Position numbers and translations under genes: made by a program. 64,000 nucleotides of DNA from Candidatus Thorarchaeota archaeon (lineage in GTDB: Archaea > Asgardarchaeota > Thorarchaeia > Thorarchaeales > Thorarchaeaceae): the NCBI GenBank assembly GCA_029858305.1, contig JAOUFI010000003.1, positions 1-64,000 on the forward strand. Reading direction: 5' to 3'. The notes under the pieces were generated by a model that ran no database searches, had not been told where the DNA came from, and saw only the letters and a program-made list of their open reading frames with translations. Below, piece after piece: positions 25,885-33,933 of the stretch (position 1 is the first letter of the stretch; every line of letters begins with the position of its first letter).

Positions 25885-27009
25885 ATGAATATCGATAATC
25901 TTTCAGAAATACTACGGAATTGTGGTTCATGTAATTATTGTAGAGACACATGTCCTATGTATATCGAGCTAAAATCGGAGCTTGACAGTCCAGGAGGAAA
26001 ACTACGAGCTCTACGAGCATATGCCACTAAAATGAGGAATCCACCAATCGAGCTCCTACAGAGACTCTACTGTGCAGACTGTCGTCGTTGTGAAGCAATA
26101 TGTCCTGCTGGAGTCCCTGTCACAACCATCTGGCATGATGCCAAGAAACAACTACTAAAAACAGGAGCAGAGATGACAGAGTCACTTCAGAAAGTCCTCG
26201 ATTGGATAGAGAAAGAAGGGACACCCTTCATCGGATATGAATCTGATGATAGAACTTTATGGGCTGAAGATCTAAAGCTTCCTCCAGAATCAAATACAGC
26301 GATATTTTCAGGTTGCATGGGTTCATTCTGGTATCCAGATCAACCTGAAACAGTAGTCGACATGTTGCATAAATTAAATGTCAATGCAGGCTATGTGCCC
26401 AGCGAAGTCTGTTGTGGTCTATTCAACTACTGGGCAGGTGATGATGAGGGATTCGAAAAAGTAGTTCGCAAGAATTACGAGATGTTCAAGAAAGCAGGAG
26501 TCGACCATATTGTCACCGGTTGCGGTGGTTGCTATGGCACACTGGCAGAACATTATCCCCACATAATTCCCGACTTTGATATCAAGATTCTGCATACAGT
26601 AGAAGTCTTGGCGGATATGGTTCGCAACGGAGTTCTCACGTTCGAAGAGTTGGAAGGGAGCTATACTTATCACGATAGTTGTCATCTCGGAAGAGCTTTG
26701 GGTATCTATGAACCCCCAAGAGAGATCATAAAGGCGATTCCCGGACTTGAGTTCGTTGAGATGAAAAACAGCAGAGAAAGTTCGAACTGTTGTGGTGGTT
26801 TCCTTTCAGTTCTCGATCCAGATTTAGCTGAATCTGTAGGAAGACGGAGAGTTGCAGAAGCAGAAGAACTAGGAGTTGATGGGATTATCACGACATGCGT
26901 GTCGTGTTATAAGAACCTCAGCTATAATGCAAGGGAAACAAAGCTGAAAGTCATTCAGCTTGATGAACTAATACTAGATAAAGCTAGATCCTCTCAAGTA
27001 GGGGGGTAG
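25885..27009 (+). CDS. HdrD/GlcF-like iron-sulfur protein with two CCG domains
   Basis: 374 aa. Two ferredoxin-type motifs, CGSCNYCRDTCP and CADCRRCEAICP, are followed by CCG domains with SEVCCGLF/GCGGCYG and NCCGGF/TCVSCYK. In the first CCG domain the second half reads GCGGC rather than CPGC. It carries electrons from the FAD subunit encoded immediately upstream. Shortest of the four copies in the window. Member of the plus-strand unit 23208-28372. Confidence 0.87.
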   Translation: MNIDNLSEILRNCGSCNYCRDTCPMYIELKSELDSPGGKLRALRAYATKMRNPPIELLQRLYCADCRRCEAICPAGVPVTTIWHDAKKQLLKTGAEMTESLQKVLDWIEKEGTPFIGYESDDRTLWAEDLKLPPESNTAIFSGCMGSFWYPDQPETVVDMLHKLNVNAGYVPSEVCCGLFNYWAGDDEGFEKVVRKNYEMFKKAGVDHIVTGCGGCYGTLAEHYPHIIPDFDIKILHTVEVLADMVRNGVLTFEELEGSYTYHDSCHLGRALGIYEPPREIIKAIPGLEFVEMKNSRESSNCCGGFLSVLDPDLAESVGRRRVAEAEELGVDGIITTCVSCYKNLSYNARETKLKVIQLDELILDKARSSQVGG

Positions 27010-27043
27010 GAAGAGTTACATAGAAACAATGGAGATGTTAGTT

Positions 27044-28372
27044 ATGAGCAAAGAAAAAGGCACACGAGTTGTTGTCGTAGGTGGCGGAATTTCAGGATTC
27101 AGTTGTGCACTAGAATTGAAAGGTCTGAAGGCACGTTGTACGATTCTTGAAAAAGAGAAGACTGTCGGTGGTCGAGCAAGATCCTACACAGAATCGGGAT
27201 ATGTATTTGACCAAGGTCTGCACTTTTTCGTAGGTGGCTTCAAATCACTTATCCCAATTCTTGAGAGAAGTGGAGTAAAAATGACCACTGTCGGTGAGGG
27301 TGCAGTATGGTTGAAGGATGGGAATAGGCATCTCATCCGTAGATCAGCTGTTGAGCTCGCAAAATTCGGACTTCTTCCTACAGCCGATAGGGCTAAACTA
27401 GGATTACTAGTTCAGGAGAATATAAAGCGAAAGGAAGCCGAGTTCAAAGAACTTGACAAAATGACCTTTTCTGAATATGCCGAGGATAAGAAGATTCCAG
27501 AGTCTATTCAGAATGATTTCTATGAACCTCTTATTAAAACAGTCACCTTCATGCATCCAGATGAGGTTTCTGCAGGACAATATCTATACTCAGAACACTT
27601 GAGATTTGCATATGAGGATGGCTTTAGTGCTATGTATCCAGAACGTGGAGGATTAGGGAGTGTAGCATATACCCTGATGCTTCAAGCACGCAACTTTGGA
27701 GTAGAGCCACAAGTCAACTGTGCTGTCAAGCAAGTAATAATCGAGGATAGTAAAGTCGTTGGTGTTGATTATGAACAGGATGGGGAGAGCAAACACCTCG
27801 ATACCGATGCTGTTGTGATAACTGTTCCAATTGACCTCTTGCCCAACTTTGTGAAAATGAGTGATTTGCCAAAAGAGTTTACACAGAAGATTTCAAAATT
27901 CGAATATACTCCCTCTACTGTTGCTTACTTCGGTCTGAAGTCAAGAGTTTTGGATTTCAATGTTGGAGCCTTTGTACCAGGAAGAAAAATCAACATTGTT
28001 GCTGAAGCAAAGAGAGTATCAGGAGTTTTGGCACCAATTGGTGAGTCCCTCTTAACAGTAACCGGTATTGATAAAGAACTTCTCAAAATGAGTGATGAGG
28101 AAGCTACTCAAGAAATACTTGATGAGCTAGAGATTCTTATTCCCGGAGTAAAAGATAAGGTCACATGGAAGAAGAGTTGGAAAATCTGGAAATCAGTTCT
28201 TAAGCAGCCACCAGGAATCATGGATGACCGCTTGAAGTCTAACCGAACAGGTATACAAGGACTCTATGTTGCTGGTTCATATGCGAACTGCGGCATGTAT
28301 TATGCCTCTATGGAAGCAGCTTCTAGATCCGGTATTGCTTGCGCGGGCGAGATGATTGAGGATCTTAAGTGA
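27044..28372 (+). CDS. FAD-dependent amine-oxidase/phytoene-desaturase superfamily oxidoreductase
   Basis: 442 aa from the ATG at 27044, which has GGAGATG 6 nt upstream; the track ATG at 27029 has no clear site. It has a dinucleotide-binding N terminus (RVVVVGGGISGFSCALELKG), then EKEKTVGGRARSYTE and the C-terminal FAD stretch GLYVAGSYANCGMYYASMEA. The superfamily includes protoporphyrinogen oxidases, carotenoid desaturases and amine oxidases. Last gene of the unit with the FAD/CCG dehydrogenase, so it may act on the same substrate or on an isoprenoid. Specific reaction unknown. Confidence 0.72.
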   Translation: MSKEKGTRVVVVGGGISGFSCALELKGLKARCTILEKEKTVGGRARSYTESGYVFDQGLHFFVGGFKSLIPILERSGVKMTTVGEGAVWLKDGNRHLIRRSAVELAKFGLLPTADRAKLGLLVQENIKRKEAEFKELDKMTFSEYAEDKKIPESIQNDFYEPLIKTVTFMHPDEVSAGQYLYSEHLRFAYEDGFSAMYPERGGLGSVAYTLMLQARNFGVEPQVNCAVKQVIIEDSKVVGVDYEQDGESKHLDTDAVVITVPIDLLPNFVKMSDLPKEFTQKISKFEYTPSTVAYFGLKSRVLDFNVGAFVPGRKINIVAEAKRVSGVLAPIGESLLTVTGIDKELLKMSDEEATQEILDELEILIPGVKDKVTWKKSWKIWKSVLKQPPGIMDDRLKSNRTGIQGLYVAGSYANCGMYYASMEAASRSGIACAGEMIEDLK

Positions 28373-28393
28373 CTCTAAGTTCAAATTGATATA

Positions 28394-28417
28394 GCCAAGG
28401 GTGAGACTACCCTTGGC
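28394..28417 (+). terminator. Perfect 9-bp hairpin between two dehydrogenase units
   Basis: GCCAAGGGT-GAGACT-ACCCTTGGC, 22 nt after the stop at 28372. It is followed by ATAACTATATACT, not by a T-run, so it may be a processing or 3'-end-protecting structure rather than a terminator. The following actatatact could itself be a TATA box for the next unit. Confidence 0.5.
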
Positions 28418-28478
28418 ATAACTATATACTGCAAGTATGAAATTCAGGACTAGATAGATTCCTGTGGTGTACTTTGAG

Positions 28479-29672
28479 ATGACCAAACTGGACTTCATTG
28501 AGAGATACGGGCAAGAAAACGAACCGTATATCTGCGCATCATGTGGGAACTGCACTCTTGTGTGTCCAGTTTACAGCGAATTGAAATGGGAATCCTACGG
28601 TCCCAGAGGAAAGCTCCATGTCGTTAAATCGATAATCGAAGGAGAAGGTGAATTTGGAAAGGATTTCGCTCACAAAATATTCCTCTGCAATCTTTGTGAG
28701 CATTGTACTTCTGTTTGCACAACTGGTATTAGTCTTGACAGATTTTGGGAAGTAGCTAGAGCAGAGGTCAGAGAGAGGGGTCTCTTGCCAGCACCAGCAC
28801 AATTCGTTCTAAAGTCGGTCAAAGAACGTGGCGACATCATGTGGATGGGTTCTGCGGATAGACTCCTTTGGATGGAAGGTATTGATGAGCTGGTCAAAGA
28901 TCGCATCCTGAAAAAAGCCAAAGTTGCGTATTTTCTTGGTTGCAATGTTTCATTAAAATCGCAGCTACATGATGTTGCACAATCAATGGTTAAAATCATG
29001 GACTATGCTGGTATCGACTTTACCCTACTAGGTGAGAAAGAAGTATGTTGTGGTGCTCCTCTGAGTTGGGCTGGAAATCTTAAAGACATCAATGAAATGG
29101 CTGAGAAGAATCTGTCACTGATTCGTGAACTAGGTGTTGAAACTGTAGTTTTTAGCTGCCCCTCCTGTATTCAGACATGGTCGGAATACAGCAAATCTGT
29201 AAAAGAAGACAAGAGTATTGAGCTGTTGACAGCATCTCAATTCATCAACCGTCTAATTCGAGAGAAACGACTTCATTTCGAAGAACAACCTATGATTACG
29301 ACAACATTTCATGATCCATGCATATCTGCGAGGGTCTTGAAAGCGACTGAGGAACCGAGAGAGATAATGGATGAGATTCCCGGAGTATATCATGTCGAAA
29401 TGAATCCATCCCGACAAAACACGAGGTGCTGTGGCGCTCATGGTTTACTTGATGTTGTTGATCCAGTTCTTTCATCAAGAATTGCTGAAAGACGCCTTAG
29501 AGATGTTACTGTTACCCCGGCCACTCGAATTGTCACTGAGTGTCCGCGATGCATTCTAGCATTTGACCTAGCAAAATTTACAACTGGTTATGAGATGTTG
29601 GTACAAGATATTACACAACTTGTAGAAGGTGCTTTGTCGCCAAAAGAACAGGGAGGTGGCAAAGACCACTGA
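28479..29672 (+). CDS. HdrD/GlcF-like iron-sulfur protein with two CCG domains
   Basis: 397 aa from the ATG at 28479, with GGTG 9 nt upstream; the track start is a GTG five codons earlier. Ferredoxin motifs CASCGNCTLVCP and CNLCEHCTSVCT, CCG domains KEVCCGAP/SCPSC and TRCCGAHG/ECPRC. The shared N-terminal block SYGPRGKLHVVKSIIEG matches the 392-aa copy (SPRGKLYQLRDLI), so these two are close paralogs. The stop overlaps the next gene by 4 nt (CTGA), so expression with that FAD gene is coupled. Confidence 0.87.
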   Translation: MTKLDFIERYGQENEPYICASCGNCTLVCPVYSELKWESYGPRGKLHVVKSIIEGEGEFGKDFAHKIFLCNLCEHCTSVCTTGISLDRFWEVARAEVRERGLLPAPAQFVLKSVKERGDIMWMGSADRLLWMEGIDELVKDRILKKAKVAYFLGCNVSLKSQLHDVAQSMVKIMDYAGIDFTLLGEKEVCCGAPLSWAGNLKDINEMAEKNLSLIRELGVETVVFSCPSCIQTWSEYSKSVKEDKSIELLTASQFINRLIREKRLHFEEQPMITTTFHDPCISARVLKATEEPREIMDEIPGVYHVEMNPSRQNTRCCGAHGLLDVVDPVLSSRIAERRLRDVTVTPATRIVTECPRCILAFDLAKFTTGYEMLVQDITQLVEGALSPKEQGGGKDH

Positions 29673-31390
29673 AAATCAATGAACTCCAAATTGGTGACAT
29701 CGTTGGGGCTGACAATGTATCCACGACTCCAGAAACTTGCATGATATATTCAAAAGATGTGACAAGTCTGCCTGATCTAGCTCATCAAATTGTGAGTCCG
29801 AGATTTGATGTGGTGACTCAGCCTGTGGATGTGCTATCACTTCAAAATCTAATCATCTATGCCATAGAGAACGGGATACCTATTGTACCTCGGGGGAATG
29901 GCACCTCTGGCTGGGGTGGGGCAATTCCCACCAGAGGAGGTCTTTGTATCTCTCTTTCAGCAATGTCGGGAATTTTGTATTTTAACGAATTTGAGTCTGC
30001 TGTGACAGTGGAAACTGGAATTACTTGGAGAGATCTGTTGGCATTCTTGGAACGACTTGGGTTTACATTGCCGGTTTACCCATCAAGTGCCACTGCAGCT
30101 ACAGTAGGGGGTTTTGTCGCCAGTGGAGGTCTTGGAATAGGCTCAACTCGTAATGGAGACATTCTGAAGCAGGTTATTGGAATCGAAGCCATCTTACCAA
30201 ATGGGAAAATTGTCAGATTAGGTAGATTATTGTTGGATTCGAAAACTGATCCACTCAGGGAGAAAGTTGAGGAAGGCAACTCCTGGTTAAGTGAGAAGCT
30301 ATCTGATGCTGGACTTGGCTCTCCAGAACAAGAAACCAAGCTTTTCACTGGGACATATGGCACACTTGGCATCATAACTAAAGTTACACTCAAGACAATA
30401 CCCAACCTCCAGCTCATCCCCTTTTCATGCTCATTTGATCGTATGACTGACCTAGTAAGAGCAGCTGATAGAATACTCTCTGAGGTCAAACCATACTACA
30501 TGAGATTTCTTGCAGATAATTACACTTCTAAATTAAGAGCCTTGAGTGAATATGAAAATGAGAGTGGAAAGTATATTCTCACAGGAGCTCTTCTTGATAC
30601 TATCTACCAAAATGAGGATAACATTGAGATAATCAAGACTGTAACAAACGAGGAAAAAGGATATGTACTAGATGATAAGCGATCATGGTTTTATTGGTCT
30701 GAAAGGCTCTATCCTTTGAGAATCAAGCGACATGGACCAAGCCTTGTTCCTGCAGAAATGCTCGCGCCTATGAACATGCTTCCAGAAATACTTGAAAAGA
30801 CAAAGGCAGAACTTCGAAATTCAAAGGTAGCAATTGAGGGGACACTAAGCAACGATGGCACAACATCATTCATGGTCTGGATTTTGGATGATGAGAGAAA
30901 AAAAGTTTCATTCACCATTGGCTGGTACAGATCTTTTCAGATTGCATCACTCGCTGAAAGGTTCGGAGGGCTCCCATATGCAGTAGGGCTTTGGAACGGG
31001 AGGCATGCAAGAAAATTCTATGGAAATGACTCTTATAAAAATCTCAAAGTAATGAAGAAGAAACTTGATCCATCTAACATAATGAATCCGCTGAAGGTCT
31101 TTGGAGGTAGAGTTACGATTGGTCGTGAATCAATGCTCCTCGGATTTCTATTGGGATTTATTGTAACAATGATTGGAGGATGGTTATTGCCAGGATTACT
31201 TAATCTTGATTGGCTGAATCAATTTCTAAGCTTGAGTCTGGTACAGTTCTTATATTTCCCTAATCTGTGGCTTCTTGGACTAGCTGGAGGTTTGATAGCA
31301 GTCATGATAATCCGATTCATGAGATTAAGCCAGGCACTCGCAATTGGAATTCCAATTCTTAGGATTCTGAGTAAACTGCTTCGACGATAG
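29669..31390 (+). CDS. GlcD-type FAD dehydrogenase with C-terminal transmembrane hairpin
   Basis: About 573 aa. The track begins at an ATG (29741) that is too late: the same frame upstream reads KINELQIGDIVGADNVSTTP, which aligns with the paralog start QKLADIVGEDYFSAEGY. No ATG, GTG or TTG is available; a CTG at 29669 sits 10 nt after GGAGGTG and overlaps the upstream stop, so I propose CTG. FAD blocks are VPRGNGTSGWGGAIPTRGG, YPSSATAATVGGFVASGGLG and YGTLGIITKVTLK. Two C-terminal helices (GFLLGFIVTMIGGWLLPG and LLGLAGGLIAVMII) and the amphipathic end GIPILRILSKLLRR anchor it to the inner face of the membrane. Confidence 0.87.
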   Translation: MKINELQIGDIVGADNVSTTPETCMIYSKDVTSLPDLAHQIVSPRFDVVTQPVDVLSLQNLIIYAIENGIPIVPRGNGTSGWGGAIPTRGGLCISLSAMSGILYFNEFESAVTVETGITWRDLLAFLERLGFTLPVYPSSATAATVGGFVASGGLGIGSTRNGDILKQVIGIEAILPNGKIVRLGRLLLDSKTDPLREKVEEGNSWLSEKLSDAGLGSPEQETKLFTGTYGTLGIITKVTLKTIPNLQLIPFSCSFDRMTDLVRAADRILSEVKPYYMRFLADNYTSKLRALSEYENESGKYILTGALLDTIYQNEDNIEIIKTVTNEEKGYVLDDKRSWFYWSERLYPLRIKRHGPSLVPAEMLAPMNMLPEILEKTKAELRNSKVAIEGTLSNDGTTSFMVWILDDERKKVSFTIGWYRSFQIASLAERFGGLPYAVGLWNGRHARKFYGNDSYKNLKVMKKKLDPSNIMNPLKVFGGRVTIGRESMLLGFLLGFIVTMIGGWLLPGLLNLDWLNQFLSLSLVQFLYFPNLWLLGLAGGLIAVMIIRFMRLSQALAIGIPILRILSKLLRR

Positions 31391-31613
31391 ATTCAAACCA
31401 TCATGTTTGCCTTAGCAAAAGATTGAAGTAAACAATGTAGTTTGCATCTCTAATCCTAGATGTATATTTGTATATTGAAGTTTCAAATGATATCCAAGAA
31501 TGTAGTTTAACCAATATGCTCAAATATGAGACATATGTTCCAAAACGAAACTTAGCCAAGGTATTTCAACTAGGTAAAGGTACAAAAAGAAACCAAAATA
31601 GGGTGCAAATGGA

Positions 31614-32210
31614 ATGAAACGAAACCGTGTATCGAGAGTCGCCGTCGCCATTGGCTTCTTGCTATTATTAGTTGCTACTGCTGCGGGATCAGTCGGAGCT
31701 TTTCCAAGCCAGACAAACGAATGTGGAACAACTGGCTGTCATGATACGCTCGGAACTTTGACTATTGCCTCTAATTCGACGAGCATGAGTGCAACAACAG
31801 GAGAACCTTTTGCTCTTCTTCTAGATGCAGGAAATGGTGCGGATTGGATAGCTATCAGGAATGGGTGGGCGGATAATTCTCAATTCTTGATTTCTGTAGA
31901 GGAGGTAGAGGATGGTTCTGCGAATGACACAAATACAGCCTCAGGAGCAATATCTGTCGAGGTAACATTCACACCATTATCCTCTGGTGATTTGACAATT
32001 CGTATTTGGACAGCTGCTGGAGGCGATTTAGCATCTTCATTAGATATCACTGTCACAGTGACAGGTGAATCAATAACAACAACAACACCACCGCCCAACA
32101 ATGAAGCAGATTTACTTTGGACCTGGAGAATAATGATGATAATACTACCTGTTTCAGTAGGTGTAGTTCTTCTGATTCTAGGTTTTACTGTATTCAAGAG
32201 GAGATCATGA
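31614..32210 (+). CDS. Monoheme-Ig membrane-anchored protein
   Basis: 198 aa. Signal peptide (to about A29), then an unusual CX4CH heme site CGTTGCH (C37, C42, H43). One beta domain with RNGWADNSQF and VTFTPLSSGDLTIRIWTAAGG matches the N-terminal domain of the 1414-aa protein closely. A Thr/Pro linker and one helix with a basic end (FTVFKRRS) anchor it. Located outside the cell. First gene of a tight unit with a DUF2231-like membrane protein (15 nt), CCG protein and FAD protein, so it is a candidate outside electron carrier. Confidence 0.82.
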   Translation: MKRNRVSRVAVAIGFLLLLVATAAGSVGAFPSQTNECGTTGCHDTLGTLTIASNSTSMSATTGEPFALLLDAGNGADWIAIRNGWADNSQFLISVEEVEDGSANDTNTASGAISVEVTFTPLSSGDLTIRIWTAAGGDLASSLDITVTVTGESITTTTPPPNNEADLLWTWRIMMIILPVSVGVVLLILGFTVFKRRS

Positions 32211-32224
32211 AGTAGGTGATATGA

Positions 32225-32728
32225 ATGGCATTACATCCAGTTTTTGTTCACTTCCACACTGGAATCCTAGCAGCTGCGGCCGCTCTAGCATTGATCAGTC
32301 TAATCTTGCGATTCTTGTTTCGGGATAACATTCGCACTCCTGGGACACGGCTAGCTCGACTGTTTCATTATATTGATGTGTTTATCTTCATAGGTAGCAT
32401 AATCGGCTTCATCGGATTAATTGCAGGTATGATGACAGGATTCATGGAACCAGATTATTCTCTAGCAACACTTGAAGCATTACCGGCTATGAGGTTCAAA
32501 ATTCTCTGGTCCATAGTATGTGTTGAAATATACCTCTTCCTAATGGTTGTCCGAGCTAGACTAGGAGATCGGGTTTGGGTAGGCACGGCTAGCTCCCTAA
32601 TCTACGGTATTCTTGTTATAGTCGGTGGTCTGCTCATAATCATTATTGCTGCACTTGGAGGAATTGCAGTATATGGAGAATCCATACTATCACCCATCCT
32701 TGATTGGTTGGGACTACCATGGCCATGA
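32225..32728 (+). CDS. DUF2231-like four-helix membrane protein
   Basis: 167 aa. The start LHPVFVHFHTGILAAA matches the DUF2231 hallmark HPxxVHFP-x-G, with His at 4, 9, 11 and a further one at 48 (LFHYID). Four helices. Family function is not established; histidines suggest metal or heme. It sits between the monoheme-Ig protein and the CCG protein, in the place where a membrane quinone or heme subunit would be expected, as HdrE is for HdrD. This is inference from position. Preceded by GGTGAT. Confidence 0.78.
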   Translation: MALHPVFVHFHTGILAAAAALALISLILRFLFRDNIRTPGTRLARLFHYIDVFIFIGSIIGFIGLIAGMMTGFMEPDYSLATLEALPAMRFKILWSIVCVEIYLFLMVVRARLGDRVWVGTASSLIYGILVIVGGLLIIIIAALGGIAVYGESILSPILDWLGLPWP

Positions 32729-32743
32729 TAAGGAGATTCAGTC

Positions 32744-33922
32744 ATGACAAAACCCTATGAACCTCTCAAAATTGAGGGACTTGATATTGAACCAACAGTG
32801 TGTGCGAGATGTGGTTTCTGCACCTTCGTGTGCCCAGCATATCTTGACACACTTTGGGATTCTCAATCACCGAGAGGAAAGCTATACCAACTGAGAGACC
32901 TTATTAAAAATAAGAAGAAAATCCCTGCTGACTTTGCAGCCAGGATATTCAATTGTACCTTGTGTGGAGCATGCCAGGAAATTTGTCAGACAAACATACC
33001 TCTTTTGAGATTCTGGCAACTTACGAGAGAAGAGATTGGCAATCTTGAAGAATGGCCAGAAATCGTGAATTATATCGATACCGCCTTACAAGAGACCCAA
33101 AACATCATGGAAATGGACCAGGATGACAGAACTCTCTGGACCGATATGGTTGATGACCTTGTAGAAAAGAGAACTGGAATCAAAGCTGAAGTTGCGTATT
33201 TTGCAGGCTGCAACATTTCATTCAAAGGCACCCTCGCTCATCTTGGTGAGAATACGATAAAAGTAATGGATGCAGCAGGTGTCGATTTCACAATACTTGG
33301 CAGCGAGGAGTTCTGCTGCGGCAATCCATATTTTGTAGCTGGTGGCTTCGATAAAGCTCGAGAGCTTGCAATGCATAATCTAGCAGCGCTCAAGGAATTA
33401 GGCGTGAAGACGGTTGTATTCAACTGCCCTGGATGTCATCGAGCCTTTGCAGAGGAATATCCCCATCTACTCGGAAAGGATTCGGTAGAGGGATTAGAGT
33501 TTCTGCCTTTCTCCGAGTTTACCCTAAGACTTCTCAAAGAAGGAAAAATCAAGTTCACAAAGAATTACCCTCACACAGTCGCATGGCATGATCCATGTGA
33601 ACTTGGACGTCATCAGAATATCTACAATCCTGCTCGAGAAGTCCTTAATGCAATTCCCGGACTCAAACTGCGGGAGATGAAGCATGCAAGAAACAAGGCA
33701 AGATGCTGTGGCGGTGGAGGACTGCTGAAGGGGACTAATCCAATGATGTCGGTGAGAATATCGGGTCGGAGAGTTGAAGAAGCGGAAAAGACCGGAGCAG
33801 AATTCATAGCTAGCGAATGTCCATCGTGTACGATGTCATTCAATGACGGAATTGAGCACAAGAATTCCAAAATGAAATTCAAGGATTTGTCACAGATTGT
33901 CGTGGAAGCTCTTGGATTATAG
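32744..33922 (+). CDS. HdrD/GlcF-like iron-sulfur protein with two CCG domains
   Basis: 392 aa. Ferredoxin motifs CARCGFCTFVCP and CTLCGACQEICQ; CCG domains EEFCCGNP/NCPGC and ARCCGGGG/ECPSC. The second ferredoxin motif ends CQ as in the copy at 10.5 kb. Stop is 11 nt before the FAD partner. Part of the four-gene unit 31614-35655 with a heme-Ig protein and a DUF2231 protein. Confidence 0.88.
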   Translation: MTKPYEPLKIEGLDIEPTVCARCGFCTFVCPAYLDTLWDSQSPRGKLYQLRDLIKNKKKIPADFAARIFNCTLCGACQEICQTNIPLLRFWQLTREEIGNLEEWPEIVNYIDTALQETQNIMEMDQDDRTLWTDMVDDLVEKRTGIKAEVAYFAGCNISFKGTLAHLGENTIKVMDAAGVDFTILGSEEFCCGNPYFVAGGFDKARELAMHNLAALKELGVKTVVFNCPGCHRAFAEEYPHLLGKDSVEGLEFLPFSEFTLRLLKEGKIKFTKNYPHTVAWHDPCELGRHQNIYNPAREVLNAIPGLKLREMKHARNKARCCGGGGLLKGTNPMMSVRISGRRVEEAEKTGAEFIASECPSCTMSFNDGIEHKNSKMKFKDLSQIVVEALGL

Positions 33923-33933
33923 GTGGTGAAGAG

